From assembly GCA_049965455.1 (NCBI GenBank), contig JBMFWH010000007.1, positions 1 through 46,204 of the forward strand: a stretch of 46,204 nt of DNA, in the 5' to 3' direction. A model generated the notes under the pieces. It had not been told where the DNA came from. It did not search any database and saw nothing but the letters and a program-made list of their open reading frames with translations. This DNA comes from JAVRLB01 sp049965455 (GTDB lineage: Archaea > Thermoplasmatota > Thermoplasmata > Thermoplasmatales > ARK-15). Numbering within the stretch: the stretch's first letter is position 1; the number at the start of each line of letters is the position of its first letter. Below are positions 26,601-34,428 of the stretch, piece by piece. Both the position numbers and the translations under genes were made by a program.

Positions 26601-28477
26601 AAGCCATTAAAAATTGCATTGATAACTCTGCAAATATGAAAGCAACAGTCGCAATGGAGATTTTGGTTATCACTCTAGAAAACTATAAAGATTTCGGGGA
26701 AGAGATTTTGAAAATTGCCTTATCGCACAAAAAAGAGGATTGGAGAGCTCTTGTAATAGATACCCTAGCAAACGCAGACAAAAATACATTGGAGCGTTAT
26801 TTAAGATCTATACCTGTAGATGAAAGAAAAAAAATGGCGGAGGGTTTAAAAAATGCTCCAAATGCGCATCAAGTAATATACAATGATCTCGTAGAATATT
26901 ATAAATCAATTTCTAAAAAAGATCCGTCCATCAGAGCAAAGCTGGCAGATGCTCTAAAAAATCTTGGAACTTCTTTCTCTGAAAAAAATGAGCTAGACCA
27001 GGCTATACAGAAATATAATGAATCTCTGGATATATACAGGAACCTAGTAATTATGTACCCTTCTTTTGAAAGTGAATTAGCTATGGTTTTAAATGATCTT
27101 GGAATAGTGCTAGATCTGAAAGGAGATCTTACAAATTCCATTAAAGCGTTTGATGAAGCATTGGCAATCAAAGAAAAACTTTCAAAAACAGATATAAAAA
27201 ATAAAGTGGATCTTGCAATAATATTAAACAATCTTGGATTGGCATATTATTCTAAAAACGCATTTCAAATATCCATAAAAATATATAATATGGCTCTAGA
27301 AATATACAGATCACTTGCGACGGAACATAATAATTATGAGGAGGATATAGGCATGCTCTTAGATAACCTCGGCCTTGCACAGAGAGATTATGGCTTGATC
27401 GAAGAGTCAGTGCAAACTTTCAATAATGCATTAGCAATATACAAAAAGCTGGATAGAGAAGATTCTAGATATGAACCTGACGTGGCAGAGGTACTGAAAA
27501 ATCTGGGTGTTTCCCTAGAAAGGAAAAAAGATCCCGAATCAGCAATCAGGAATCTTGAAGAAGCACTGCATATCTATCAAAAGCTTGTTAGAATAGATTC
27601 GAGATATGAACATGACCTGGCAGAAACTTTGGCATATCTCGGGGAAACCTATGCATCAATGAATGAACCAGATGAATCGATAAGGTTCTTCAATAGTGCG
27701 TTGAATATCTACAGGGCTCTTGAAAAGAAAGATGCAAGATTTGAACAATACACCTGTAAGATAATTCAAAATCTTGGAAAAGAATACACTTTAAAAGGTA
27801 ACATTGATCTTGCAATAAAGCTACTGCGAGAATCTTTATACATATTTAGAAAAATGTCAATCTTGGATAATAAATTCGAGCAGAATATTGCAGAAAATCT
27901 TACTGATCTAGGAACTGCATACTTTAATAAAAAAAGCTATGGAGAATCTTCCATGAGCTATAATGAGGCCACATCGATATATAGAAAACTCAAGAAAGAA
28001 GATGAACAGTTCAATATTTATCTTGCCAATGCTTTAATGTTTCAGGGAAAAGTATTAGAACAATTAAAAAGCCTGGATTATGCAATATCCAAATACAAAG
28101 AAGCAATAACAATATATAGAGAACTTTCAGAGAAAGATAAAAAATATCTAGTTGATCTTGGATCAAGCTTAAACAAGCAGGCAAGAATATCCTATATTAA
28201 GAATGAACTCGATTCTGCAAAAACCATTTATGAAGAATCTTTATCGATCTTTAAAAAGTTGGTGAAACAATCGGAGACATATGCAAAACCTCTGGCAGAT
28301 ACTCTCTCAGCTCTTGGCAAAATATATTTAGAGCTTGATAAGATTGACGACTCGATAGCCCATCTAAACAACGCTATCGGGATATATAAAAAACTTATCG
28401 AGACAGATCCTGATGCGTATTCAAATTATTTAATCACTATTAAAAGCTTAGAATCCGCAATTATGAAAAGAGAATAA
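23606..28477 (+). CDS. SIR2-like / STAND NTPase / TPR-repeat protein, candidate single-gene antiviral sensor
   Basis: This 1,623-residue protein has four parts. Residues about 10-230 resemble a SIR2 domain: FFLGSAFS followed by GYPDP, TTNLD (about 117-121), KINGDI (164-169) and FILGYNNIND, but Asn167 stands where SIR2 enzymes have the catalytic His. A first P-loop-like module (about 301-357) is degenerate (Met for Lys in YSGMSTT). The second NTPase is intact: Walker A GEKGIGKTT (736-744), Walker B IYFIDNID, VVSCRK, and a STAND-type RRSGGAP. Residues about 1116-1610 are eleven 45-residue TPR-like repeats. In known antiviral STAND proteins, repeats sense the invader and the N-terminus is the effector; that role is inferred here. 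ATG at 23606 is chosen over a GTG at 23549, which lies inside a repeat remnant. The gene is visibly more AT-rich than its neighbours. Confidence 0.8.
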   Translation: MGSIWYIAESIKSGNSIFFLGSAFSTELGYPDPAKIAMLLKYRFFTEKELLEDKNIGSSNTLRIILKALEKHGVSKREIFKFIKDIYKPDPLKITLNPYEILYQILKYYPEDKNIFIFTTNLDLEINLVFGNEATYIVYKSDFEALNAILDEGDILKKRRIWIVKINGDISNAGALDILTENEIFSLIRNQFFNIFKNYMIKKKVFILGYNNINDVYICDFYNKIREREHQSQDTIVLNKYFDFILKRFNKIKYIKSIYITSVLKDILYNIAPVYIKISFLNLEVDNHISNIVSKNENVLIYGCKYSGMSTTIKRLSKMFDKYDVFEISRENTEQDLKLLKREFNKYNHTAIFVDCYVYKKILKSSMSLDNQRIDYEIYDIFQNFTNIVPHNVTAKDANNLIQFFITLENIPDVLNYQKLNNAVLNTAHVNYEGFETYSPAIIYELIKLMKKDEKLVFLQYYSRMIKGGNFSSDLPGEIDSYSSKTAYKLSLDLQKRILYKDSMTRLLKVGFEFKNVVKNIFTRSINSSMPAITSLSIDKIGIFVLSDLLNRNEKTQCQFLDFLYLAWNNLSVSQKKLICYEVDPESDLIYNFLDIIFENDAELNRFKELIESIIRDNPLSLIKFNNSIKYDNTIQQKLKTLEDAVLDCNAKILELDKYAEPLTSEILESVENLKNKVKDTNITILKDESIKNNPIYEFGLGWLAKRNPIISDSIEKKLDLAIKKIKNKENIFIIGEKGIGKTTFMYLLYKKLQETNNKMYVVHSLLNPDYEGIYFIDNIDQVIEDVSTLNTFLNSTFVVSCRKNIWLEKGFRPFGGDLIELTPQDFDFKTLRNILISILESEKFLYSEEGVDEAVRRSGGAPIYFDSLMMFLKNRNSLLSLDLAKIVPAEFYSIIANTIRDLEKNEFMIWILYIIANTKKNRLHYLHVEELKKLLAEQNVKGEFIEDYVFFSGDICFLRHDVWKDLLLTRWQDLEVNTQEPSILKELRKKDLNPLLRKAIKNCIDNSANMKATVAMEILVITLENYKDFGEEILKIALSHKKEDWRALVIDTLANADKNTLERYLRSIPVDERKKMAEGLKNAPNAHQVIYNDLVEYYKSISKKDPSIRAKLADALKNLGTSFSEKNELDQAIQKYNESLDIYRNLVIMYPSFESELAMVLNDLGIVLDLKGDLTNSIKAFDEALAIKEKLSKTDIKNKVDLAIILNNLGLAYYSKNAFQISIKIYNMALEIYRSLATEHNNYEEDIGMLLDNLGLAQRDYGLIEESVQTFNNALAIYKKLDREDSRYEPDVAEVLKNLGVSLERKKDPESAIRNLEEALHIYQKLVRIDSRYEHDLAETLAYLGETYASMNEPDESIRFFNSALNIYRALEKKDARFEQYTCKIIQNLGKEYTLKGNIDLAIKLLRESLYIFRKMSILDNKFEQNIAENLTDLGTAYFNKKSYGESSMSYNEATSIYRKLKKEDEQFNIYLANALMFQGKVLEQLKSLDYAISKYKEAITIYRELSEKDKKYLVDLGSSLNKQARISYIKNELDSAKTIYEESLSIFKKLVKQSETYAKPLADTLSALGKIYLELDKIDDSIAHLNNAIGIYKKLIETDPDAYSNYLITIKSLESAIMKRE

Positions 28478-28485
28478 AAATAAGA

Positions 28486-30840
28486 TTACATAAATTCTTC
28501 TAAGGTTCTTTTCTTTTTTTTATATGTATCATCATAAAGGGTTTTTTGTTTTTTTCCAGTAAGCAGCTGGTCCTGCCCCATATCAAATACTTCTGTCACC
28601 CTTGCTAAAGTTTCAGCCACTCGTCTCGCATAATAATCATAATCTGGCTTTTTTTCAAACTTTTTACCAGGTATGTAAGGTTCCACTTCCTGGCGGCTTT
28701 TTTTGTCGCTGACAACGATCCATGAAACTTTCATCCCTGGAAAAACATCTTCTCCCATATCCTTCAGTTTTTCATAAGCTTGCACATTTGACATGGATCC
28801 TGGATTTTTATAGTACTTTATATCTTTCATGGACCTGGAAATTACCAACTTTTCTGGGCTTACTTCCCCGTTTTTGATCGAATTGATTATTCTTACTGAT
28901 TCTTCTTTAGCTCCTTTTATATCATTATTTAAAATCAGCTCGAATATCTTCATCAATGCTTCGCTTTGGAGATCAAAGCTGTCAGTTCGCCTGGTTTCAT
29001 AGCCTCTAACAATTATCTGACCTTTCTGTGAGGCAGGATATACAATTCTTCCTACATATCTTTTTTTCGCCCCGTGTGAGAAAAATGGCTCTAATACATT
29101 CTGAAACTCAAAAGTGAGCATCTCTTTGGCTGATATCTCCTTAGAAACGCTCTCTCCGAACTCTATTGTCTTTTCTAAGTCATCATATAGAGATTGAAAA
29201 AAAACACTATCAGTATCCCCATATATTACAGATACTTTTTTTGCTTCCAGCTCCTGAATTATCCTTTTTACCGTCTCTCTTGCAAATGCAGTAATGCTGG
29301 CGCCTATATTTGTATTTGTAAATCTATAAAAAGAGGATGCAAATACCCCATAAAAAGAGTTCATCAAGATCTTTATTGCTTGCTGCACTCCATCATAATG
29401 TTTCCTTGATTCTTCATCCGCATCTTTCATTTTTCTCTTTATATCGTCTCTCTGGTGCATGAGATCTTCCAATATTTTAGGTATTAATCCCTTCCTTTTT
29501 TCTGCGGACAAGAATTTTATACCGGTAGGACTAACTATGTCACCATCTTTATCTAGCGTAGTAAAGCAGATATTATATTTTATTATCACTGATGGATACA
29601 TAGACTTGAAATCCAGTACACATACCCAGTGATATAATCCGGCATTGATTGTGTGCACATATCCTCCTTCTATACGTTCTTCATCACCACGGTCTTTCAT
29701 TAATGGCACTGCAACATTGTTTCTATCTGCTTCCCGTATCAATATTGAATCAATGAGCGTAGAATTTCCACTGTTCAAAGCATCGTCAAGGGGAAGCATA
29801 GATACTGTAGAGATATCCATATATTTCTCGATCGTTTTCAGCTTTTCAAATATTTTCAAGGTTAGTACAGAATCCTTAATACAGTACTCTATCACTTTTT
29901 TCTTATCATTTTTCCATTCTGTATCTATCTGTGTTCTATTTACATCCAGTTTCTCCTCTCCTAATAGCTGCTTTGAAACTGCGTTTAAACTCTCTTGTTT
30001 TGGCCTCAACTCTTTTTTAACGCTCCACCAAGTATCTACTACTACTCTTCCATGAATCCTCCAGAACTGGTTCATAATTCTCTGAGGCTTAGATTTATCA
30101 CGTCCTATTAAAAATTCTATGTGTTCTTCTTTAGCGCGATCCAACAAGTAAGGAAGATCATACCCATCTATATTATATCCCGTAATAACATCTGGATCTT
30201 CCTTAATTACAAATTTTATAAAATTTTTTAATATTTCCACATTTGATCCTTCAAAAGTACTGCTCTTAATATTATCATTTTCTTTAATTGTTGCGGCTAT
30301 TGTAAATATCTCCTGCTTCTTTAATGAGTTTTCAATGTCAAAACTCAATACTTTAAGTGCAGGTTTGAAATCCGGAATATTCGTAAATTCTTTTGCATTT
30401 ATTATTAAGTCTACTGAATATTTATGTTTGAACTGTTCAGTCACCTCTTCTCCTTTAACTTTGATGCAAGACGAAAGGTTCATGTCATATATGAACCGGT
30501 GATGAAACGGTATGTCTGCTGCAAGCACTTCACAGTAGTTTTGAAGCTCATTTCTATACTCAGGTACCTCCCAAGGGTGCTTTATAGTAACTTTTAAACA
30601 ATCCTGATTTTTTCCATCCTGCCATAATTTTACATCCTTTACGCTTATCACGTTCTTGTCTGATTCCAGTCTTTTTCTAAGATCAGAAGAATTTGATGCC
30701 AGATAAAAATAAGGATAAAAACCGCTATATCTTACCAGTACAGAACGCTGATCATCACTTTTCCCGAACAGCTCTACAACTACATTATTTTCATCAGAAC
30801 GGTCGTAAGAACCTGTTAATAATCTTATGTTTATTTCCAT
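28486..30840 (-). CDS. polB: Family B DNA polymerase
   Basis: This 784-residue replicative or repair polymerase has a 3'-5' exonuclease (LSFDIENS, DVITGYNIDGYDLPYL) and the polymerase motifs DFKSMYPSVI (A), KILMNSFYGVF (B) and YGDTDSVFF (C). No intein interrupts it. The C-terminus, KKRTLEEFM, resembles a PCNA-interacting box. A TATA-like ATAAATATTAG lies about 28-38 bases before the ATG. It is convergent with the STAND-like gene, with only eight bases between the stops. Confidence 0.96.
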   Translation of the reverse strand: MEINIRLLTGSYDRSDENNVVVELFGKSDDQRSVLVRYSGFYPYFYLASNSSDLRKRLESDKNVISVKDVKLWQDGKNQDCLKVTIKHPWEVPEYRNELQNYCEVLAADIPFHHRFIYDMNLSSCIKVKGEEVTEQFKHKYSVDLIINAKEFTNIPDFKPALKVLSFDIENSLKKQEIFTIAATIKENDNIKSSTFEGSNVEILKNFIKFVIKEDPDVITGYNIDGYDLPYLLDRAKEEHIEFLIGRDKSKPQRIMNQFWRIHGRVVVDTWWSVKKELRPKQESLNAVSKQLLGEEKLDVNRTQIDTEWKNDKKKVIEYCIKDSVLTLKIFEKLKTIEKYMDISTVSMLPLDDALNSGNSTLIDSILIREADRNNVAVPLMKDRGDEERIEGGYVHTINAGLYHWVCVLDFKSMYPSVIIKYNICFTTLDKDGDIVSPTGIKFLSAEKRKGLIPKILEDLMHQRDDIKRKMKDADEESRKHYDGVQQAIKILMNSFYGVFASSFYRFTNTNIGASITAFARETVKRIIQELEAKKVSVIYGDTDSVFFQSLYDDLEKTIEFGESVSKEISAKEMLTFEFQNVLEPFFSHGAKKRYVGRIVYPASQKGQIIVRGYETRRTDSFDLQSEALMKIFELILNNDIKGAKEESVRIINSIKNGEVSPEKLVISRSMKDIKYYKNPGSMSNVQAYEKLKDMGEDVFPGMKVSWIVVSDKKSRQEVEPYIPGKKFEKKPDYDYYARRVAETLARVTEVFDMGQDQLLTGKKQKTLYDDTYKKKKRTLEEFM

Positions 30841-30981
30841 TGCCGGTTTTACATATGCTTTTTACTAATATTTATTTTTCTGTTTGTCACCTGCTAAACT
30901 ATACAATAATTAAAATTGTCTTTCTACAAAAGCGATAAAATAAAACAGTTTTACCAATAATTTACAGCGGCAAAAAACATA

Positions 30982-31150
30982 GTAAGTGTTCACGATCACA
31001 AAATTGCAATATAGAAAAAGTGCCTTTAATACTATGTAGTATCTATTTATTCTTATCAAAAAATATGACGTTTATTTTTTCAATTACATAAAAATTACGC
31101 ATAATGCTAATTCTTTATGTTAACTTAACTTCAGAATCGTGACCTATTAC
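30982..31150 (+). mobile_element. 169-bp MITE-like element (copy E1, complete)
   Basis: This non-coding element has imperfect terminal inverted repeats (left GTAAGTGTTCACGATC, right AATCGTGACCTATTAC) and is flanked by AAAACATA on the left and AAAGCATA on the right, an 8-bp target duplication with one mismatch. It is exactly the same length as copy E2 and shares the internal blocks AAAGTGCCTTTAATAC and AAAAATTACGCATAAT. It has no coding capacity, so it would need a transposase supplied elsewhere. It lies in the 709-bp gap (30841-31549) between polB and the next gene. Confidence 0.8.
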
Positions 31151-31162
31151 AAAGCATAGACG

Positions 31163-31288
31163 CTGTCAATTTTTCGTTGAAAATATTAAAAATAGCATCA
31201 GTTATCATACTACACATATTTCAAAAAATATTCAAATTAAATGATCCAGATAAAAGCTATGCCTTCGACAAAATGAAATAATAAGCAA
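31163..31288 (+). pseudogene. Decayed coding-like fragment between the two MITE copies
   Basis: This stretch reads as plausible protein in two successive frames, with a frame change near 31240: first FFVENIKNSISYHTTHISKN, then KLNDPDKSYAFDKMK before a stop. No start codon or ribosome-binding site is evident. It may be the relic of a transposase or other gene carried between the two elements, but I cannot identify the family. The call rests on coding-like composition only. Confidence 0.25.
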
Positions 31289-31321
31289 GTATCAACGAAG
31301 AGTTGACATGATCAAAGCATA

Positions 31322-31490
31322 GTAACTGGTCACGATTATGAAGTGGCGATCTAAAAAAAGTGCCTTTAATACAATGTATTTTTAATTTATTATTACAAAA
31401 TAAATATATTATCTATCCTTTAAATTCGGTAAAAATTACGCATAATACTCGCTTTTATGAAAACTTAACTTTAGAATCGTGATCTATTAC
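31322..31490 (+). mobile_element. 169-bp MITE-like element (copy E2, complete, perfect 8-bp target duplication)
   Basis: The left end GTAACTGGTCACGATT and the right end AATCGTGATCTATTAC form terminal inverted repeats of about 23 bp. The element is bracketed by perfect direct repeats AAAGCATA at 31314-31321 and 31491-31498, the mark of transposition with an 8-bp staggered cut. There is no reading frame inside. It ends 59 bases before the ATG of the next gene. Confidence 0.85.
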
Positions 31491-31549
31491 AAAGCATAGA
31501 AAAGTTTAATAATTACTGCAATATTTATAATTAACAGGAGTGCTAAAAA

Positions 31550-31738
31550 ATGGTAGAAGTGGATAGGAGTCCAGATATAATATTTCCAAAATATAGAGAT
31601 ATTGTTAATGGAATCGTTATCAATTGCCCTTTGAGAATATTCGATACTGAAGAGGTGTCTCTAGTAACATGTAAAAAATGCAAAAATTTCATAAGGGTCG
31701 AAGATAACAAGGTACTTTGCGCTGTTTCCTGGATCTAA
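31550..31738 (+). CDS. Small Cys-rich protein of unknown function, possible zinc binder
   Basis: This 62-residue protein has the pattern NCPLRIF, then TCKKCKNF, then LCAV, that is Cys-x(15)-Cys-x2-Cys-x(11)-Cys, which could form a zinc knuckle. I do not recognise the family. The ATG has a good ribosome-binding site (AGGAGTG) and lies 18 bases before the Trm-G10 gene, so the two may be co-transcribed. A role in RNA or tRNA handling is a guess from that neighbour. Confidence 0.6.
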   Translation: MVEVDRSPDIIFPKYRDIVNGIVINCPLRIFDTEEVSLVTCKKCKNFIRVEDNKVLCAVSWI

Positions 31739-31756
31739 GCTATTTTTAAGAATACA

Positions 31757-32734
31757 ATGTATATTTTGGAGTTTGCAGGCGAACAAAAAACAATGCCTTT
31801 AGCTGAGCTTAGAGGCATACTTGAAGGAGAAAATGTTGGCTATAATTATTTTGCAGATTTTCCAGTTTCTGTTTTTTCCAGCATAAAAAATGTAGAGAAG
31901 AGGGCTGCTTTTACAAGAACTATCAGTACCTATCTTTTCCAGTCTGGGCTGGATAGTATATTTAGCAAAATGAAAGAGATAGATTTTAATGCAAACTCGT
32001 TTGCAGTCAGGATAAAAAACTACAGCACTAAAAATGTAGATACCAGGGCTCTCGAAAAGAAAATAGGGGGGATATATTATAAAAAAGTCAACTTAAAAGA
32101 CCCAGAAAAGGAAATAAGAGTTTTGATAACAGGTGAATCAGTATACGCTGGCTTTATGCTTCATAATGATTTTAACAAGAGCATTAGAGAACGAAGAAAC
32201 GAAAATCGCCCATTTCGTACAAATTTGTCATTAGCCCCTAATTACGCGCGCTTTTTAGTGAATCTAGCAAGAGTAAAAGAAAAAGATACTATTCTTGACC
32301 CGTTTTGTGGTGGGGGGAGTATTCTGATAGAAGCAGGTGCCATGGGCATTAATGCCAGTGGTACAGATATTGATGGAGATATGGTGCATGGTGCAAAAAC
32401 GAATTTAGAGCATTTTGGCCTGGATGCAGCGGTGTACCATGGTGATGTTTCTAAAATCAGCGAGTATTTTGGCACTGTGGATGCAATAGTAACTGACCCT
32501 CCATACGGCAGGGCTGCATTTATAAACAAGGAGAATGTATCAGATCTTTATGACAGAAGTTTTAGAGAATTTAAAAAACTGGTCAAATATGGTGGCTTTA
32601 TATCCATAATTTTGCCACATTACGATCATATCCAAATCGGGAGCCGATATCTTAAGCTAATAGAATATCATAAGGTAAAAGTACATCGAAGTTTGAACAG
32701 GTACTTCTGCGTTTTTAAAAATGTGCAGGATTAG
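31757..32734 (+). CDS. trmG10: tRNA (guanine10-N2)-methyltransferase, Trm-G10 type
   Basis: This 325-residue enzyme methylates N2 of G10 in tRNA. The N-terminal half is a THUMP-type RNA-binding domain ending near PFRTNLSLAP. The C-terminal half is a Rossmann methyltransferase with DPFCGGGSILIEA for SAM binding and the catalytic TDPPYG motif typical of exocyclic N2-guanine methylation. Its end overlaps the convergent MFS gene by four bases. Confidence 0.9.
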   Translation: MYILEFAGEQKTMPLAELRGILEGENVGYNYFADFPVSVFSSIKNVEKRAAFTRTISTYLFQSGLDSIFSKMKEIDFNANSFAVRIKNYSTKNVDTRALEKKIGGIYYKKVNLKDPEKEIRVLITGESVYAGFMLHNDFNKSIRERRNENRPFRTNLSLAPNYARFLVNLARVKEKDTILDPFCGGGSILIEAGAMGINASGTDIDGDMVHGAKTNLEHFGLDAAVYHGDVSKISEYFGTVDAIVTDPPYGRAAFINKENVSDLYDRSFREFKKLVKYGGFISIILPHYDHIQIGSRYLKLIEYHKVKVHRSLNRYFCVFKNVQD

Positions 32735-33888
32735 GTTCCTTTTGCAAAGTGAAGGATCGGCAAAAACATAATTGTGAATATTCCTAAAAATATCCATCCT
32801 ATCGTATAATTAGATAAGTCAACAATGTATCCAAACAGAAATGGACTGACAGAACCTATCAAGATTTGCACGCTGTTTATCAGCCCTATCGCCAATGGCA
32901 GGTATTCACTCTCTATTTCCGCGTATTCTGCGGGCATAGCATATAAAATAGAGAACACTATTACATCTAAAAAGCCGATTAGTATCACTATTGCAAAAAG
33001 GTTCACAAGATCAGAGAATGGAATTAATATAAACAGTACCCCTATAGACAATGCGGGTATATACATAAACAGCTTCCTTTTCCCTAGTTTATCTGACAGT
33101 TTGCCACCGATAGGGCCACCTACAATGCCCATCAATAAGATCAGTGAAGACATAAATCCAGCAAGGGAGGGGACTATGTGCTTTATGCTCTCAGAGTAAG
33201 TAACCAGAAACTGTGCAGCAGTAAAATACGCACCCCAGAACCCGGATAATCCTATAGCGAGAGCCCATACACTCTTTGAGGTCAGTACCTTCTTGATCTT
33301 AGAATAAATCTCTGGATCTGCATCATTTTTCACATCTTTGGGAATTACAATTATGTTCTCCACAGTGGTGATCAGCCCGATTATCCCGCCCAAAATCAGA
33401 CCCACTCTCCATCCCAGAGATTGGGATATTATGGCCCAGACCAATATTGCAAAGCCACCACCAAAGTTAAAAGCACCGTTGTAAATCCCCATCACGTATC
33501 CTTTGTTCTCGCCTTTAAAAAGACTATTAAGTATCGGTATTATCGGAGCGAAATAGAAAGCAGCGCCAATCCCAACCACAAATCTGAATAGCAATAATAA
33601 CTCGAAGTTTAAGGCTAATCCAGAAAATATTGAAAACAAAGAGATTAGCAAAAGCCCGGTCATCGCTGTATTCTTAGCACCTATTTTTGTGGATATTATA
33701 CCTGCAGGAACTTGAAATATGCCTGCTCCTAACATAAACACGGTTGGCAAAAGTCCTAACAGCCCCATACGCAGGCCGAATGTTGCAGATATTAATAAGA
33801 ATGCCGGGGCAATATTGTACCAGTTAAGTGCATATATTGCTCTAGAGAAGACTATCGAATAAATAGCCAGCCCGTTTTTAAGGTTCAT
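32731..33888 (-). CDS. Major facilitator superfamily transporter
   Basis: This 385-residue protein has 12 predicted helices in two halves joined by a loop near 185-205 (VIPKDVKNDADPEIYSKIKK). MFS landmarks are GIISTKIGAKNTA between helices 2 and 3 and GGKLSDKLGKRK in the second half. The substrate is not evident. A TATA-like AGTATTTAATAC lies upstream of the ATG. It diverges from the khtT-like gene across a 163-bp region that contains both promoters. Confidence 0.88.
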   Translation of the reverse strand: MNLKNGLAIYSIVFSRAIYALNWYNIAPAFLLISATFGLRMGLLGLLPTVFMLGAGIFQVPAGIISTKIGAKNTAMTGLLLISLFSIFSGLALNFELLLLFRFVVGIGAAFYFAPIIPILNSLFKGENKGYVMGIYNGAFNFGGGFAILVWAIISQSLGWRVGLILGGIIGLITTVENIIVIPKDVKNDADPEIYSKIKKVLTSKSVWALAIGLSGFWGAYFTAAQFLVTYSESIKHIVPSLAGFMSSLILLMGIVGGPIGGKLSDKLGKRKLFMYIPALSIGVLFILIPFSDLVNLFAIVILIGFLDVIVFSILYAMPAEYAEIESEYLPLAIGLINSVQILIGSVSPFLFGYIVDLSNYTIGWIFLGIFTIMFLPILHFAKGT

Positions 33889-34051
33889 TCAGTTCTGCAA
33901 ATTAAAATTTGTATTAAATACTTCTGTTTCTATTTACACATTCATTATGATTTCATTTATTCTGTCTAAAAATTTTGGCTATAAGTCAAATCGCTTTAAG
34001 AACCAGAAAAAGTTTTAAGAATATTGACAGTATATCTTCTTACTGATAGAA

Positions 34052-34417
34052 ATGGATGTTAAAGAGTCAACATTGCCGGAAATAGGTACAAAATATCAGT
34101 TTGAGACTAGAACAGGAACAGTCTTTGTGATCTGCAAGTTTGACGGAGATAAGCAGATTTATTTTGAAGATAAAGAGGGAAAGCAAGCGGTCATAGCGCT
34201 AGAAGAATCAGATGCAAAGATTCTGGGAGCTATATTGCTTGACATATACATAAACAATATAAAAAATAAGATAAATGTCAGGGTCCCTAACGATGATGAG
34301 GTTGATAAAGTCAGTAAAGAGATAAAAGGATGTATAGGAATAATAAGAAATAGAAAATACTTAACGCAAGAAAATCTAAAGATTGAAAAAGAGGACCTTA
34401 TAATAATCAAGGAGTGA
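34052..34417 (+). CDS. KhtT-like regulatory subunit of a cation/proton antiporter
   Basis: This 121-residue soluble protein starts MDVKESTLPEIGTKYQFETRTGTVFVI, very close to the N-terminus of KhtT/YhaT-type regulators that control a K+(or Na+)/H+ antiporter in response to ions, pH or nucleotide ligands. The C-terminal part (GCIGIIRNRKYLTQENLKIEKEDLIII) looks like a shortened TrkA-C segment. It lies 11 bases upstream of the antiporter gene, which supports a two-subunit transporter. A TATA-like AGTATATCT is about 20 bases before the ATG. Confidence 0.75.
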   Translation: MDVKESTLPEIGTKYQFETRTGTVFVICKFDGDKQIYFEDKEGKQAVIALEESDAKILGAILLDIYINNIKNKINVRVPNDDEVDKVSKEIKGCIGIIRNRKYLTQENLKIEKEDLIIIKE

Positions 34418-34428
34418 TTTTATAGCTC

